Origin: Halictus rubicundus
Lineage: Eukaryota > Arthropoda > Insecta > Hymenoptera > Halictidae
NCBI RefSeq assembly: GCF_050948215.1
Contig: NW_027488956.1
Span: 123,689 to 187,688 of the forward strand
DNA length: 64,000 nucleotides
Direction of reading: 5' to 3'
In this document: piece by piece, positions 41,551-54,140 of the stretch
Layout: every line of letters begins with the position of its first letter
Numbering within the stretch: position 1 is the first letter of the stretch
Notes under the pieces: model-generated
Database searches by the model: none
Told to the model about the DNA's origin: nothing
Seen by the model: the letters and a program-made list of their open reading frames with translations, nothing else
Program-made: the position numbers and the translations under genes

Positions 41551-43600
41551 CCTCTATCCTATCCTATCCTATCCTCTATCCTATCCTATCCTACACTCAA
41601 TATTATCCTATCCTCTATGCTATCCTATCCACTATCCTATCCTATCCTCTATCCTATCCTATCCTATCTATTATCGTATCCTCTATTATATCGTATCATC
41701 CATCCTATCCTATCCTCTATCCTATCCTATCCTCTATCCTATCCTATCCTCTATCCTATCCTATCCTCTATCCCATCCTATCCTCTATCCTATCCTATCC
41801 TCTATCCTATCCTATCCTCTATCCTATCCTATCCTCTATCGTATCCTATCCTCTATCCTATCCCATCCTCTATCCTACCCTATCCTCTATCCTACCCTAT
41901 CCTCTATAATATCGTATCCTCTATCCTATCCTCTATCCTATCCTATCCCATCCAATATCCTATCCTATCCCCTATCCTATCCTATACTCTATCCTATCCT
42001 ATCGTCTATAATATCGAATCCTCTATCCTATCCTATCCTCTATCCTATCTAAACCCCTATCTATTATCGCATCCTCTATTATATCGTATCCTCCATCCTA
42101 TCCTATGCTCTATCCTATCCTATCCTCTATCCTCTATCCTCTATCCTCTATCCTCTATCCTCTATCCTCTATCCTCTATCCTATCCTATCCTATCCTCTA
42201 TCCTATCCTATCCTATCCTATCCTCTATCCTATCCTATCCTCTATCCTATCCTATCCTCTATCCTATCCTCTATCATATCGTATCCTCTATCCTATCCTA
42301 TCCTCTATCCTATCCTATCCTCTATCCTATCCTATCCTGTATCCTATCCTATCCTCTATCCTATCCAATACCCTATCCTATCCTCTATCCCATCCTATAC
42401 TCAATCCTATCCTATATTGTATTATATCCTATCCTCTTTCCTATCCTCTATCATATCGTATCCTCTATCCTATCCTATCCTCTACGCTATAATATCCTCT
42501 ATCCTATCCTATCCTCTATCCTATCCTCTATCCTATCCTATCCTCTATCCTATCCTATCCTCTATCCTATCCTCTCCTCTATCCTATCCTATCCTCTATC
42601 CTATACTATCCTCTATACTATCCTATCCTCTATCCTATCCTATCCTTTATCCTATCCTATCCTCAATCCTTCCTATCCTCTATCCTATCCTATCCTCTAT
42701 ACTATCCTATCCTCTATCCTACCCTATCCTCTATCCTATCCTATCCTCTATAATATCGTATCCTCTATCCTATCCTATCCTCTATCCTATCCTATCCTCT
42801 ATCCTATCGTATCCTCTATCCTATCCTATCCTCTATCCTATCCTATCCTCAATCCTATCCTGTCATCTATCCTATCCTATCCTCTATCCCATCCTATCCT
42901 CTATCCTATCCTATCCTCTATCCTATCCTATCCTCTATCCTACCCTATCCTCTATCCTATCCTATCCTCTATAATATCGTATCCTCTATCCTATCCTATC
43001 CTCTATCCTATAATATCATCTATCCTATCCTATCCTCTATCCTATCCTATCCTCTATCCTATCCTCTATCCTATCCTATCCTCTATCCTATCCTATGCCA
43101 TCCAATATCCTATCCTATCCTCTATCCTATCCTATGCCATCCAATATCCTATCCTATCCTCTATCCTATCCTATACTCTATCCTATCCTATCGTCTATAA
43201 TATCGAATCCTCTATCCTATCCTATCCTCTATCCTATACTATCCTCTATCCTATCTAAACCCCTATCCTATCCTATCCTCTATCCTAACCTATCCTATCT
43301 ATTATCGTATCCTCTATTATATCGTATCCTCCATCCTATCCTATGCTCTATCCTATCCTATCCTCTATCCTACCCTATCCTCTATCCTATCCTATCCTCT
43401 ATCCTATCCTATACTCTATCCTACTCTATCGTCTATAATATCGAATCCTCGATCCTATCCAATCCTCTATCCTATCCTATACTCTATCCTATCCTATCGT
43501 CTATAATATAGAATCCTCTATCCTATCCTATCCTCTATCCTATCCTATCCTCTATCCTATCCTATCCTCTATCCTATCCTATCCTCTATCCTATCCTATC
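41551..43600. repeat. Block B'', third copy of block B
   Basis: ATGCTC 34,232 to 42,105 is +7,873. After the heptamer run the offset is +7,894 (ATATTG 34,521 to 42,415), exactly three heptamers more. By the GCCATCC pair (35,184 to 43,095) it is +7,911, one more 17-bp unit. CTACTCTATCG and AATCCTCGATCC are kept. Similarity ends near 43,600 at a TATCATC unit. Confidence 0.88.
42124..42179. repeat. Heptamer run CCTCTAT x 8
   Basis: Longest run of the heptamer in the window, eight perfect copies. It lies at the same locus as the five-copy (34,251) and seven-copy (36,398) runs. Confidence 0.92.
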
Positions 43601-43975
43601 ATCTATCCTATCCTATCCTCTATCCCATCCTATCCTCTATCCTATCCTATCCTCTATCCTATCCTATCCTCTATCCTATCCTATCCTCTATCGTATCCTA
43701 TCCTCTATCCTATCCTATCCTCTATCCTATCCTATCCTCTATCCTACCCTATCATCTATCCTATCCTATCCTCTTTAATATCGTATCCTCTATCCTATCC
43801 TATCCTCTATCCTATAATATCATCTATCCTATCCCATCCTCTATCCTATCCTATCCTCTATCCTATCCAATCCTCTATCCTATCCTCTATCCTATCCTAT
43901 GCCATCCAATATCCTATCCTATCCTCTATACCATCCTATGCCATCCAATATCCTATCCTATCCTCTATCCTATCC
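43601..43975. repeat. Segment with CTTTAATATCG and ATACCATCC
   Basis: Canonical units, then CTACCC, TATCATC, CTTTAATATCG (43,773), CCCATCC and the first ATACCATCCTATGCCATCC pair (43,899-43,945). These markers return at +2,381 (46,154; 46,280) and +3,263 (47,036; 47,162). Confidence 0.75.
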
Positions 43976-44694
43976 TATGCCATCCAATATCCTATCCTAT
44001 CCTCTATCCTATCCTATACTCTATCCTATCCTATCGTCTATAATATCGAATCCTCTATCCTATCCTATCCTCTCTCCTATCCTATCCTCTATCCTATCCT
44101 ATCCTCTATCCTATCCAATCCTCTATCCTATCCTCTATCCTATCCTATGCCATTCAATATCCTATCCTATCCTCTATACTATCCTATGCCATCCAATATC
44201 CTATCCTATGCTCTATCCTATCCTATCCTCTATCGTATCATATCCTCTATCCTATCCTATCCTCTATCGTATCATATCCTCTATCCTATCCTATCCTCTA
44301 TACTATCCTATCCTCTATCCTACCCTATCCTCTATCCTATCCTATCCTCTATAATATCGTATCCTCTATCCTATCCTATCCTCTATCCTATCCTATCCTC
44401 TATCCTATCGTATCCTCTATCCTATCCTATCCTCTATCCTATCCTATCCTCAATCCTATCCTGTCATCTATCCTATCCTATCCTCTATCCCATCCTATCC
44501 TCTATCCTATCCTATCCTCTATCCTATCCTATCCTCTATCCTACCCTATCCTCTATCCTATCCTATCCTCTATAATATCGTATCCTCTATCCTATCCTAT
44601 CCTCTATCCTATAATATCATCTATCCTATCCTATCCTCTATCCTATCCTATCCTCTATCCTATCCTATCCTCTATCCTATCCTCTATCCTATCC
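43976..44694. repeat. 719-bp tandem unit, copy 1
   Basis: ATGCCATTCAATATCC at 44,147 recurs at 44,866, and the GCCATCC before it at 43,978 recurs at 44,697 (+719). Contents: CTCTCTCC, the GCCATTC unit, ATGCTC, CGTATCATATCC twice, ATACTATCC, CTATAATATCG, CCTGTCATC and ATAATATCATC. Confidence 0.84.
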
Positions 44695-45413
44695 TATGCC
44701 ATCCAATATCCTATCCTATCCTCTATCCTATCCTATACTCTATCCTATCCTATCGTCTATAATATCGAATCCTCTATCCTATCCTATCCTCTCTCCTATC
44801 CTATCCTCTATCCTATCCTATCCTCTATCCTATCCAATCCTCTATCCTATCCTCTATCCTATCCTATGCCATTCAATATCCTATCCTATCCTCTATACTA
44901 TCCTATGCCATCCAATATCCTATCCTATGCTCTATCCTATCCTATCCTCTATCGTATCATATCCTCTATCCTATCCTATCCTCTATCGTATCATATCCTC
45001 TATCCTATCCTATCCTCTATACTATCCTATCCTCTATCCTACCCTATCCTCTATCCTATCCTATCCTCTATAATATCGTATCCTCTATCCTATCCTATCC
45101 TCTATCCTATCCTATCCTCTATCCTATCGTATCCTCTATCCTATCCTATCCTCTATCCTATCCTATCCTCAATCCTATCCTGTCATCTATCCTATCCTAT
45201 CCTCTATCCCATCCTATCCTCTATCCTATCCTATCCTCTATCCTATCCTATCCTCTATCCTACCCTATCCTCTATCCTATCCTATCCTCTATAATATCGT
45301 ATCCTCTATCCTATCCTATCCTCTATCCTATAATATCATCTATCCTATCCTATCCTCTATCCTATCCTATCCTCTATCCTATCCTCTATCCTATCCTATG
45401 CCATCCAATATCC
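44695..45413. repeat. 719-bp tandem unit, copy 2
   Basis: Abuts copy 1 and repeats its landmarks in order, including the private GCCATTCAA change. The match fades near 45,410, where another GCCATCC pair begins. Confidence 0.83.
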
Positions 45414-46119
45414 TATCCTATCCTCTATCCTATCCTATGCCATCCAATATCCTATCCTATCCTCTATCCTATCCTATACTCTATCCTATCCTATCGTCTA
45501 TAATATCGAATCCTCGATCCTATCCAATCCTCTATCCTATCCTATACTCTATCCTATCCTATCGTCTATAATATAGAATCCTCTGTCCTATCCTATCCTC
45601 TATCCTATCCTATCCTCTATCCTATCCTATCCTCTATCCTATCCTATCCTCTATCCTATCCTATCATCTATCCTATCCTATCCTCTATCCCATCCTATCC
45701 TCTATCCTATCCTATCCTCTATCCTATCCTATCCTCTATCCTATCCTATCCTCTATCGTATCCTATCCTCTATCCTATCCTATCCTCTATCCTATCCTAT
45801 CCTCTATCCTACCCTATCATCTATCCTATCCTATCCTCTATAATATCGTATCCTCTATCCTATCCTATCCTCTATCCTATAATATCATCTATCCTATCCC
45901 ATCCTCTATCCTATCCTATCCTCTATCCTATCCAATCCTCTATCCTATCCTCTATCCTATCCTATGCCATCCAATATCCTATCCTATCCTCTATACTATC
46001 CTATGCCATCCAATATCCTATCCTATCCTCTATCCTATCCTATGCCATCCAATATCCTATCCTATCCTCTATCCTATCCTATACTCTATCCTATCCTATC
46101 GTCTATAATATCGAATCCT
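45414..46119. repeat. Segment with AATCCTCGATCC and a triple 39-bp unit
   Basis: GCCATCC units, AATATCGAATCCTCGATCC (about 45,500), TATAGAATCCTCTGTCC (about 45,573), canonical units, CTACCCTATCATC and three GCCATCC units from 45,964. The part from 45,964 has a counterpart at 48,508 (+2,544). Confidence 0.75.
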
Positions 46120-47001
46120 CTATCCTACCCTATCATCTATCCTATCCTATCCTCTTTAATATCGTATCCTCTATCCTATCCTATCCTCTATCCTATAATA
46201 TCATCTATCCTATCCCATCCTCTATCCTATCCTATCCTCTATCCTATCCAATCCTCTATCCTATCCTCTATCCTATCCTATGCCATCCAATATCCTATCC
46301 TATCCTCTATACCATCCTATGCCATCCAATATCCTATCCTATCCTCTATCCTATCCTATGCCATCCAATATCCTATCCTATCCTCTATCCTATCCTATAC
46401 TCTATCCTATCCTATCGTCTATAATATCGAATCCTCTATCCTATCCTATCCTCTCTCCTATCCTATCCTCTATCCTATCCTATCCTCTATCCTATCCAAT
46501 CCTCTATCCTATCCTCTATCCTATCCTATGCCATTCAATATCCTATCCTATCCTCTATACTATCCTATGCCATCCAATATCCTATCCTATGCTCTATCCT
46601 ATCCTATCCTCTATCGTATCATATCCTCTATCCTATCCTATCCTCTATCGTATCATATCCTCTATCCTATCCTATCCTCTATACTATCCTATCCTCTATC
46701 CTACCCTATCCTCTATCCTATCCTATCCTCTATAATATCGTATCCTCTATCCTATCCTATCCTCTATCCTATCCTATCCTCTATCCTATCGTATCCTCTA
46801 TCCTATCCTATCCTCTATCCTATCCTATCCTCAATCCTATCCTATCCTCTATCCTATCCTATCATCTATCCTATCCTATCCTCTATCCCATCCTATCCTC
46901 TATCCTATCCTATCCTCTATCCTATCCTATCCTCTATCCTATCCTATCCTCTATCGTATCCTATCCTCTATCCTATCCTATCCTCTATCCTATCCTATCC
47001 T
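46120..47001. repeat. 882-bp unit, copy 1
   Basis: CTTTAATATCG 46,154 to 47,036, ATGCCATCC 46,280 to 47,162 and ATGCCATTC 46,528 to 47,410 are all +882. The match holds for about 720 bp and breaks near 46,842, where CTCAATCCTATCC runs on without CCTGTCATC. Confidence 0.82.
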
Positions 47002-47883
47002 CTATCCTACCCTATCAACTATCCTATCCTATCCTCTTTAATATCGTATCCTCTATCCTATCCTATCCTCTATCCTATAATATCATCTATCCTATCCCAT
47101 CCCCTATCCTATCCTATCCTCTATCCTATCCAATCCTCTATCCTATCCTCTGTCCTATCCTATGCCATCCAATATCCTATCCTATCCTCTATACCATCCT
47201 ATGCCATCCAATATCCTATCCTATCCTCTATCCTATCCTATGCCATCCAATATCCTATCCTATCCTCTATCCTATCCTATACTCTATCCTATCCTATCGT
47301 CTATAATATCGAATCCTCTATCCTATCCTATCCTCTCTCCTATCCTATCCTCTATCCTATCCTATCCTCTATCCTATCCAATCCTCTATCCTATCCTCTA
47401 TCCTATCCTATGCCATTCAATATCCTATCCTATCCTCTATACTATCCTATGCCATCCAATATCCTATCCTATGCTCTATCCTATCCTATCCTCTATCGTA
47501 TCATATCCTCTATCCTATCCTATCCTCTATCGTATCATATCCTCTATCCTATCCTATCCTCTATACTATCCTATCCTCTATCCTACCCTATCCTCTATCC
47601 TATCCTATCCTCTATAATATCGTATCCTCTATCCTATCCTATCCTCTATCCTATCCTATCCTCTATCCTATCGTATCCTCTATCCTATCCTATCCTCTAT
47701 CCTATCCTATCCTCAATCCTATCCTGTCATCTATCCTATCCTATCCTCTATCCCATCCTATCCTCTATCCTATCCTATCCTCTATCCTATCCTATCCTCT
47801 ATCCTACCCTATCCTCTATCCTATCCTATCCTCTATAATATCGTATCCTCTATCCTATCCTATCCTCTATCCTATAATATCAT
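47002..47883. repeat. 882-bp unit, copy 2
   Basis: Repeats copy 1 with CTATCAACTATCC (47,016) in place of CTATCATCTATCC and CCCATCCCCTATCC near 47,100 in place of CCCATCCTCTATCC. It carries the fourth GCCATTCAA unit (47,410). Confidence 0.82.
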
Positions 47884-49770
47884 CTATCCTATCCTATCCT
47901 CTATCCTATCCTATCCTCTATCCTATCCTCTATCCTATCCTATGCCATCCAATATCCTATCCTATCCTCTATCCTATCCTATGCCATCCAATATCCTATC
48001 CTATCCTCTATCCTATCCTATACTCTATCCTATCCTATCGTCTATAATATCGAATCCTCGATCCTATCCAATCCTCTATCCTATCCTATACTCTATCCTA
48101 TCCTATCGTCTATAATATAGAATCCTCTATCCTATCCTATCCTCTATCCTATCCTATCCTCTATCCTATCCTATCCTCTATCCTATCCTATCCTCTATCC
48201 TATCCTATCATCTATCCTATCCTATCCTCTATCCCATCCTATCCTCTATCCTATCCTATCCTCTATCCTATCCTATCCTCTATCCTATCCTATCCTCTAT
48301 CGTATCCTATCCTCTATCCTATCCTATCCTCTATCCTATCCTATCCTCTATCCTACCCTATCATCTATCCTATCCTATCCTCTATAATATCGTATCCTCT
48401 ATCCTATCCTATCCTCTATCCTATAATATCATCTATCCTATCCCATCCTCTATCCTATCCTATCCTCTATCCTATCCAATCCTCTATCCTATCCTCTATC
48501 CTATCCTATGCCATCCAATATCCTATCCTATCCTCTATACTATCCTATGCCATCCAATATCCTATCCTATCCTCTATCCTATCCTATGCCATCCAATATC
48601 CTATCCTATCCTCTATCCTATCCTATACTCTATCCTATCCTATCGTCTATAATATCGAATCCTCTATCCTATCCTATCCTCTCTCCTATCCTATCCTCTA
48701 TCCTATCCTATCCTCTATCCTATCCAATCCTCTAACCTATCCTCTATCCTATCCTATGCCATTCAATATCCTATCCTATCCTCTATACTATCCTATGCCA
48801 TCCAATATCCTATCCTATGCTCTATCCTATCCTATCCTCTATCGTATCATATCCTCTATCCTATCCTATCCTCTATACTATCCTATCCTCTATCCTACCC
48901 TATCCTCTATCCTATCCTATCCTCTATAATATCGTATCCTCTATCCTATCCTATCCTCTATCCTATCGTATCCTCTATCCTATCCTATCCTCTATCCTAT
49001 CCTATCCTCAATCCTATCCTGTCATCTATCCTATCCTATCCTCTATCCCATCCTATCCTCTATCCTATCCTATCCTCTATCCTATCCTATCCTCTATCCT
49101 ACCCTATCCTCTATCCTATCCTATCCTCTATAATATCGTATCCTCTATCCTATCCTATCCTCTATCCTATAATATCATCTATCCTATCCTATCCTCTATC
49201 CTATCCTATCCTCTATCCTATCCTCTATCCTATCCTATGCCATCCAATATCCTATCCTATCCTCTATCCTATCCTATGCCATCCAATATCCTATCCTATC
49301 CTCTATCCTATCCTATACTCTATCCTATCCTATCGTCTATAATATCGAATCCTCTATCCTATCCTATCCTCTATCCTATACTATCCTCTATCCTATCTAA
49401 ACCCCTATCCTATCCTATCCTCTATCCTAACCTATCCTATCTATTATCGTATCCTCTATTATATCGTATCCTCCATCCTATCCTATCCTCTTTCCTATCC
49501 TATACTCCATCCTATCCTATCGTCTATAATATGGAATCCTCTATCCTATCCAATCCTCTATCCTATCCTATACTCTATCCTATCCTATCGTCTATAATAT
49601 AGAATCCTCTATCCTATCCTATCCTCTATCCTATCCTATCCTTTATCCTATCCTATCATCTATCCTATCCTATCCTCTATCCCATCCTATCCTCTATCCT
49701 ATCCTATCCTCTATCCTATCCTATCCTCTATCCTATCCTATCCTCTATCGTATCCTATCCTCTATCCTAT
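47884..49770. repeat. Array segment closing the GCCATTC zone
   Basis: Contains GCCATCC pairs (47,941; 49,238) and a triple (48,508), the last GCCATTCAA unit (48,756), CTAACCTATCCTC (48,733), CCTGTCATC, CTAAACCCC (49,396), AATATGGAATCC (49,528) and TATAGAATCC. No gene-like sequence. Confidence 0.75.
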
Positions 49771-51025
49771 CCTATCCTCTATCCTATCCTATCCTCTATC
49801 CTACCCTATCATCTATCCTATCCTATCCTCTATAATATCGTATCCTCTATCCTATCCTATCCTCTATCCTATAATATCATCTATCCTATCCTATCCTCTA
49901 TCCTATCCTATCCTCTATCCTATCCAATCCTCTATCCTATCCTCTATCCTATCCTATGCCATCCAATATCCTATCCTATCCTCTATACTATCCTATGCCA
50001 TCCAATATCCTATCCTATCCTCTATCCTATCCTATGCCATCCAATATCCTATCCTATCCTCTATCCTATCCTATACTCTATCCTATCCTATCGTCTATAA
50101 TATCGAATCCTCTATCCTATCCTATCCTCTCTCCTATCCTATCCTCTATCCTATCCTATCCTCTATCCTATCCAATCCTCTATCCTATCCTCTATCCTAT
50201 CCTATGCCATCCAATATCCTATCCTATCCTCTATACTATCCTATGCCATCCAATATCCTATCCTATCCTCTATCCTATCCTATGCCAGCCAATATCCTAT
50301 CCTATCCTCTATCCTATCCTATCCTCTATCCTCTCCTATCCTCTATCCTATCCTATCCCCTATCCTATCCTATCCTCTATCCTATCTAATACCATATTTC
50401 TATCCTCTATCCCATCCTATACTCAATCCTATCCTATACTGTATTATATCCTATCCTCCTTCCTATCCTCTATCATATCGTATCCTCTATCCTATCCTAT
50501 CCTCTACCCTATCCTATCCTCTATCCTAGCCTATCCTCTATTCTAACCTATCCTTTATCCTATCCTACCCTCTATCCTATCCTATCCTCTACCCTATCCT
50601 ATCCTCTATCCTAGCCTATCCTCTATTCTAACCTATCCTTTATCCTATCCTACCCTCTATCCTATCCTATCCTCTATCCTATCCTATCCTATCCTCTATC
50701 CTATCCTATCCTATACCCTATCCTATCCTCTATCCCATCCTATACTCAATCCTATCCTATACTGGATTATATCCTATCCTCTTTCCTATCCTCTATCATA
50801 TCGTATCCTCTATCCTATCCTATCCTCTATCCTATCCTATCCTCTATCCTATCCAATCCTCTATCCTATCCTCTATCCTATCCTATGCCATCCAATATCC
50901 TATCCTATCCTCTATACTATCCTATGAAATCCAATATCCTATCCTATCCTCTATCCTATCCTATACTCTATCCTATCCTATCGTCTATAATATCGAATCC
51001 TCTATCCTATCCTATCCTCTATCCT
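49771..51025. repeat. 3,114-bp HOR, copy 1
   Basis: ATGCCATCC 49,956 to 53,070 and 50,885 to 53,999, and the GCCAGCC variant (50,283 to 53,397), are all +3,114. The match starts near 49,765 / 52,880 and ends near 51,025 / 54,140. Copy 1 has GAAATCC at 50,926 where copy 2 has GCCATCC. It contains the 85-bp duplication listed next. Confidence 0.84.
50501..50670. repeat. 85-bp tandem duplication (5 x 17 bp)
   Basis: The run CTCTACCC, CTAGCC, CTATTCTAACC, CTTTATCC, CTACCCTC occurs at 50,501-50,585 and immediately again at 50,586-50,670. Single copies of this run follow most CTAATACCATATTTC blocks. The same doubling is present at 53,615-53,784, so it predates the 3,114-bp duplication. Confidence 0.9.
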
Positions 51026-52880
51026 ATCCTATCCTCTATCCTATCCTATCCTCTATCCTCTCCTATCCTCTATCCTATCCTATCCCCTATCCTATCCTAT
51101 CCTCTATCCTATCTAATACCATATTTCTATCCTCTATCCCATCCTATACTCAATCCTATCCTATACTGTATTATATCCTATCCTCTTTCCTATCCTCTAT
51201 CATATCGTATCCTCTATCCTATCCTATCCTCTACCCTATCCTATCCTCTATCCTAGCCTATCCTCTATTCTAACCTATCCTTTATCCTATCCTACCCTCT
51301 ATCCTATCCTATCCTCTATCCTATCCTATCCTATCCTATCCTCTATCCTATCCTATCCTATCCTCTATCCTATCCTATCCTATACCCTATCCTATCCTCT
51401 ATCCCATCCTATACTCAATCCTATCCTATACTGTATTATATCCTATCCTCTTTCCTATCCTCTATCATATCGTATCCTCTATCCTATCCTATCCTCTATC
51501 CTATCCTATCCTCTATCCTATCCTATCCTCTATCCTATCCTATTCTCTATCCTAACCTATCCTCTATCATATCCTATCCGCTATCCTATCCTTTCGTGTA
51601 TCCCATCCTATCCTCTATCCTATCCTATCCTCTATCCTATCCTATCCACTATCCTATCTAAACCCCTATCCTATCCTATCCTCTATCCTAACCTATCCTA
51701 TCTATTATCGTATCCTCTATTATATCGTATCCTCCATCCTATCCTATGCTCTATCCTATCCTATCCTCTATCCTCTATCCTATCCTATCCTCTATCCTAT
51801 CCTATCCTATCCTCTATCCTATCCTATCCTCTATGCTATCCTATCCACTATCCCATCCTATCCTCTATCCTATCCTATCCTATCGATTATCGTATCCTCT
51901 ATTATATCGTATCATCCATCCTATCCTATCCTCTATCCTATCCTATCCTCTATCCTATCCTATCCTCTATCCTATCCTATCCTCTATCCTATCCTATCCT
52001 CTATCCTATCCTATCCTGTATCCTATCCTATCCTCTATTCTATCCTATCCTCTATCCTATCCTATGCCATCCAATATCCTATCCTATCCTCTATCCTATC
52101 CTATCCTCTATCCTATCCTATCCTCTATCCTATCCTATCCTCTATCCTATCCTATCCTCTATCCTATCCTATCCTCTATCCTATCCTATCCTCTATCCTA
52201 TCCTATCCTCTATCCTATCCTATCCTCTATCCTATACTATCCTCTATACTATCCTATCCTCTATGCTATCCTATCCTCTATCATATCCTATCCTCTATCC
52301 TATCCTATCCTCTATCCTATCCTATCCTCTACCCTATCCTATCCTCTATCCTAGCCTATCCTCTATTCTAACCTATCCTTTATCCTATCCTACCCTCTAT
52401 CCTATCCTATCCTCTATCCTATCCTATCCTCTATCCTATCCAATCCTCTATCCTATCCTATATCCTATCCTATGCCATCCAATATCCTATCCTATCCTCT
52501 ATACTATCCTATGCCATCCAATATCCTATCCTATCCTCTATCCTATCCTATGCCATCCAATATCCTATTTTATACTCTATCCTATCCTATACTCTATCCT
52601 ATCCTATCGTCTATAATATCGAATTATCTATCCTATCCTATCCTCTATCCTATCCTATCCTCTATCCTATCCTATCCTCTATCCTATCCTATCCTCTATC
52701 CTATCCAATCCTCTATCCTATCCTCTATCCTATCCTATGCCATCCAATATCCTATCCTATCCTCTATACTATCCTATGCCATCCAATATCCTATCCTATC
52801 CTCTATCCTATCCTATGCCATCCAATATCCTATCCTATCCTCTATCCTATCCTATCCTCTATCCTATCCTATCCTCTATC
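51026..52880. repeat. Segment with the last CTAAACCCC block and TATTTTATACTC
   Basis: Holds a CTAATACCATATTTC block (51,112), CTTTCGTGTATCCC (51,592), CTAAACCCC (51,657, the last seen), a two-heptamer run after 51,746, ATCGATTATCG (51,881), and GCCATCC triples at 52,472 and 52,737. The first triple ends in CCTATTTTATACTC. The part 52.44-52.85 kb recurs at 56.33-56.74 kb (+3,888). Confidence 0.78.
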
Positions 52881-54140
52881 CTATCCTATCCTCTATCCTA
52901 TCCTATCCTCTATCCTACCCTATCATCTATCCTATCCTATCCTCTATAATATCGTATCCTCTATCCTATCCTATCCTCTATCCTATAATATCATCTATCC
53001 TATCCTATCCTCTATCCTATCCTATCCTCTATCCTATCCAATCCTCTATCCTATCCTCTATCCTATCCTATGCCATCCAATATCCTATCCTATCCTCTAT
53101 ACTATCCTATGCCATCCAATATCCTATCCTATCCTCTATCCTATCCTATGCCATCCAATATCCTATCCTATCCTCTATCCTATCCTATACTCTATCCTAT
53201 CCTATCGTCTATAATATCGAATCCTCTATCCTATCCTATCCTCTCTCCTATCCTATCCTCTATCCTATCCTATCCTCTATCCTATCCAATCCTCTATCCT
53301 ATCCTCTATCCTATCCTATGCCATCCAATATCCTATCCTATCCTCTATACTATCCTATGCCATCCAATATCCTATCCTATCCTCTATCCTATCCTATGCC
53401 AGCCAATATCCTATCCTATCCTCTATCCTATCCTATCCTCTATCCTCTCCTATCCTCTATCCTATCCTATCCCCTATCCTATCCTATCCTCTATCCTATC
53501 TAATACCATATTTCTATCCTCTATCCCATCCTATACTCAATCCTATCCTATACTGTATTATATCCTATCCTCCTTCCTATCCTCTATCATATCGTATCCT
53601 CTATCCTATCCTATCCTCTACCCTATCCTATCCTCTATCCTAGCCTATCCTCTATTCTAACCTATCCTTTATCCTATCCTACCCTCTATCCTATCCTATC
53701 CTCTACCCTATCCTATCCTCTATCCTAGCCTATCCTCTATTCTAACCTATCCTTTATCCTATCCTACCCTCTATCCTATCCTATCCTCTATCCTATCCTA
53801 TCCTATCCTCTATCCTATCCTATCCTATACCCTATCCTATCCTCTATCCCATCCTATACTCAATCCTATCCTATACTGGATTATATCCTATCCTCTTTCC
53901 TATCCTCTATCATATCGTATCCTCTATCCTATCCTATCCTCTATCCTATCCTATCCTCTATCCTATCCAATCCTCTATCCTATCCTCTATCCTATCCTAT
54001 GCCATCCAATATCCTATCCTATCCTCTATACTATCCTATGCCATCCAATATCCTATCCTATCCTCTATCCTATCCTATACTCTATCCTATCCTATCGTCT
54101 ATAATATCGAATCCTCTATCCTATCCTATCCTCTATCATA
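52881..54140. repeat. 3,114-bp HOR, copy 2
   Basis: Repeats 49,771-51,025, including CTCCTTCC, GCCAGCC, ATACTGGATTATATCC (53,875 against 50,761) and the 85-bp duplication (53,615). ATACTGGATT is private to this family and appears once more at 54,345. Confidence 0.84.

Noticed and set aside
541..49600. TATAAT-like words in CTATAATATCG as bacterial -10 promoter boxes or TATA boxes
   Set aside because: They are one satellite variant repeated very many times, with no -35 partner and no gene downstream.
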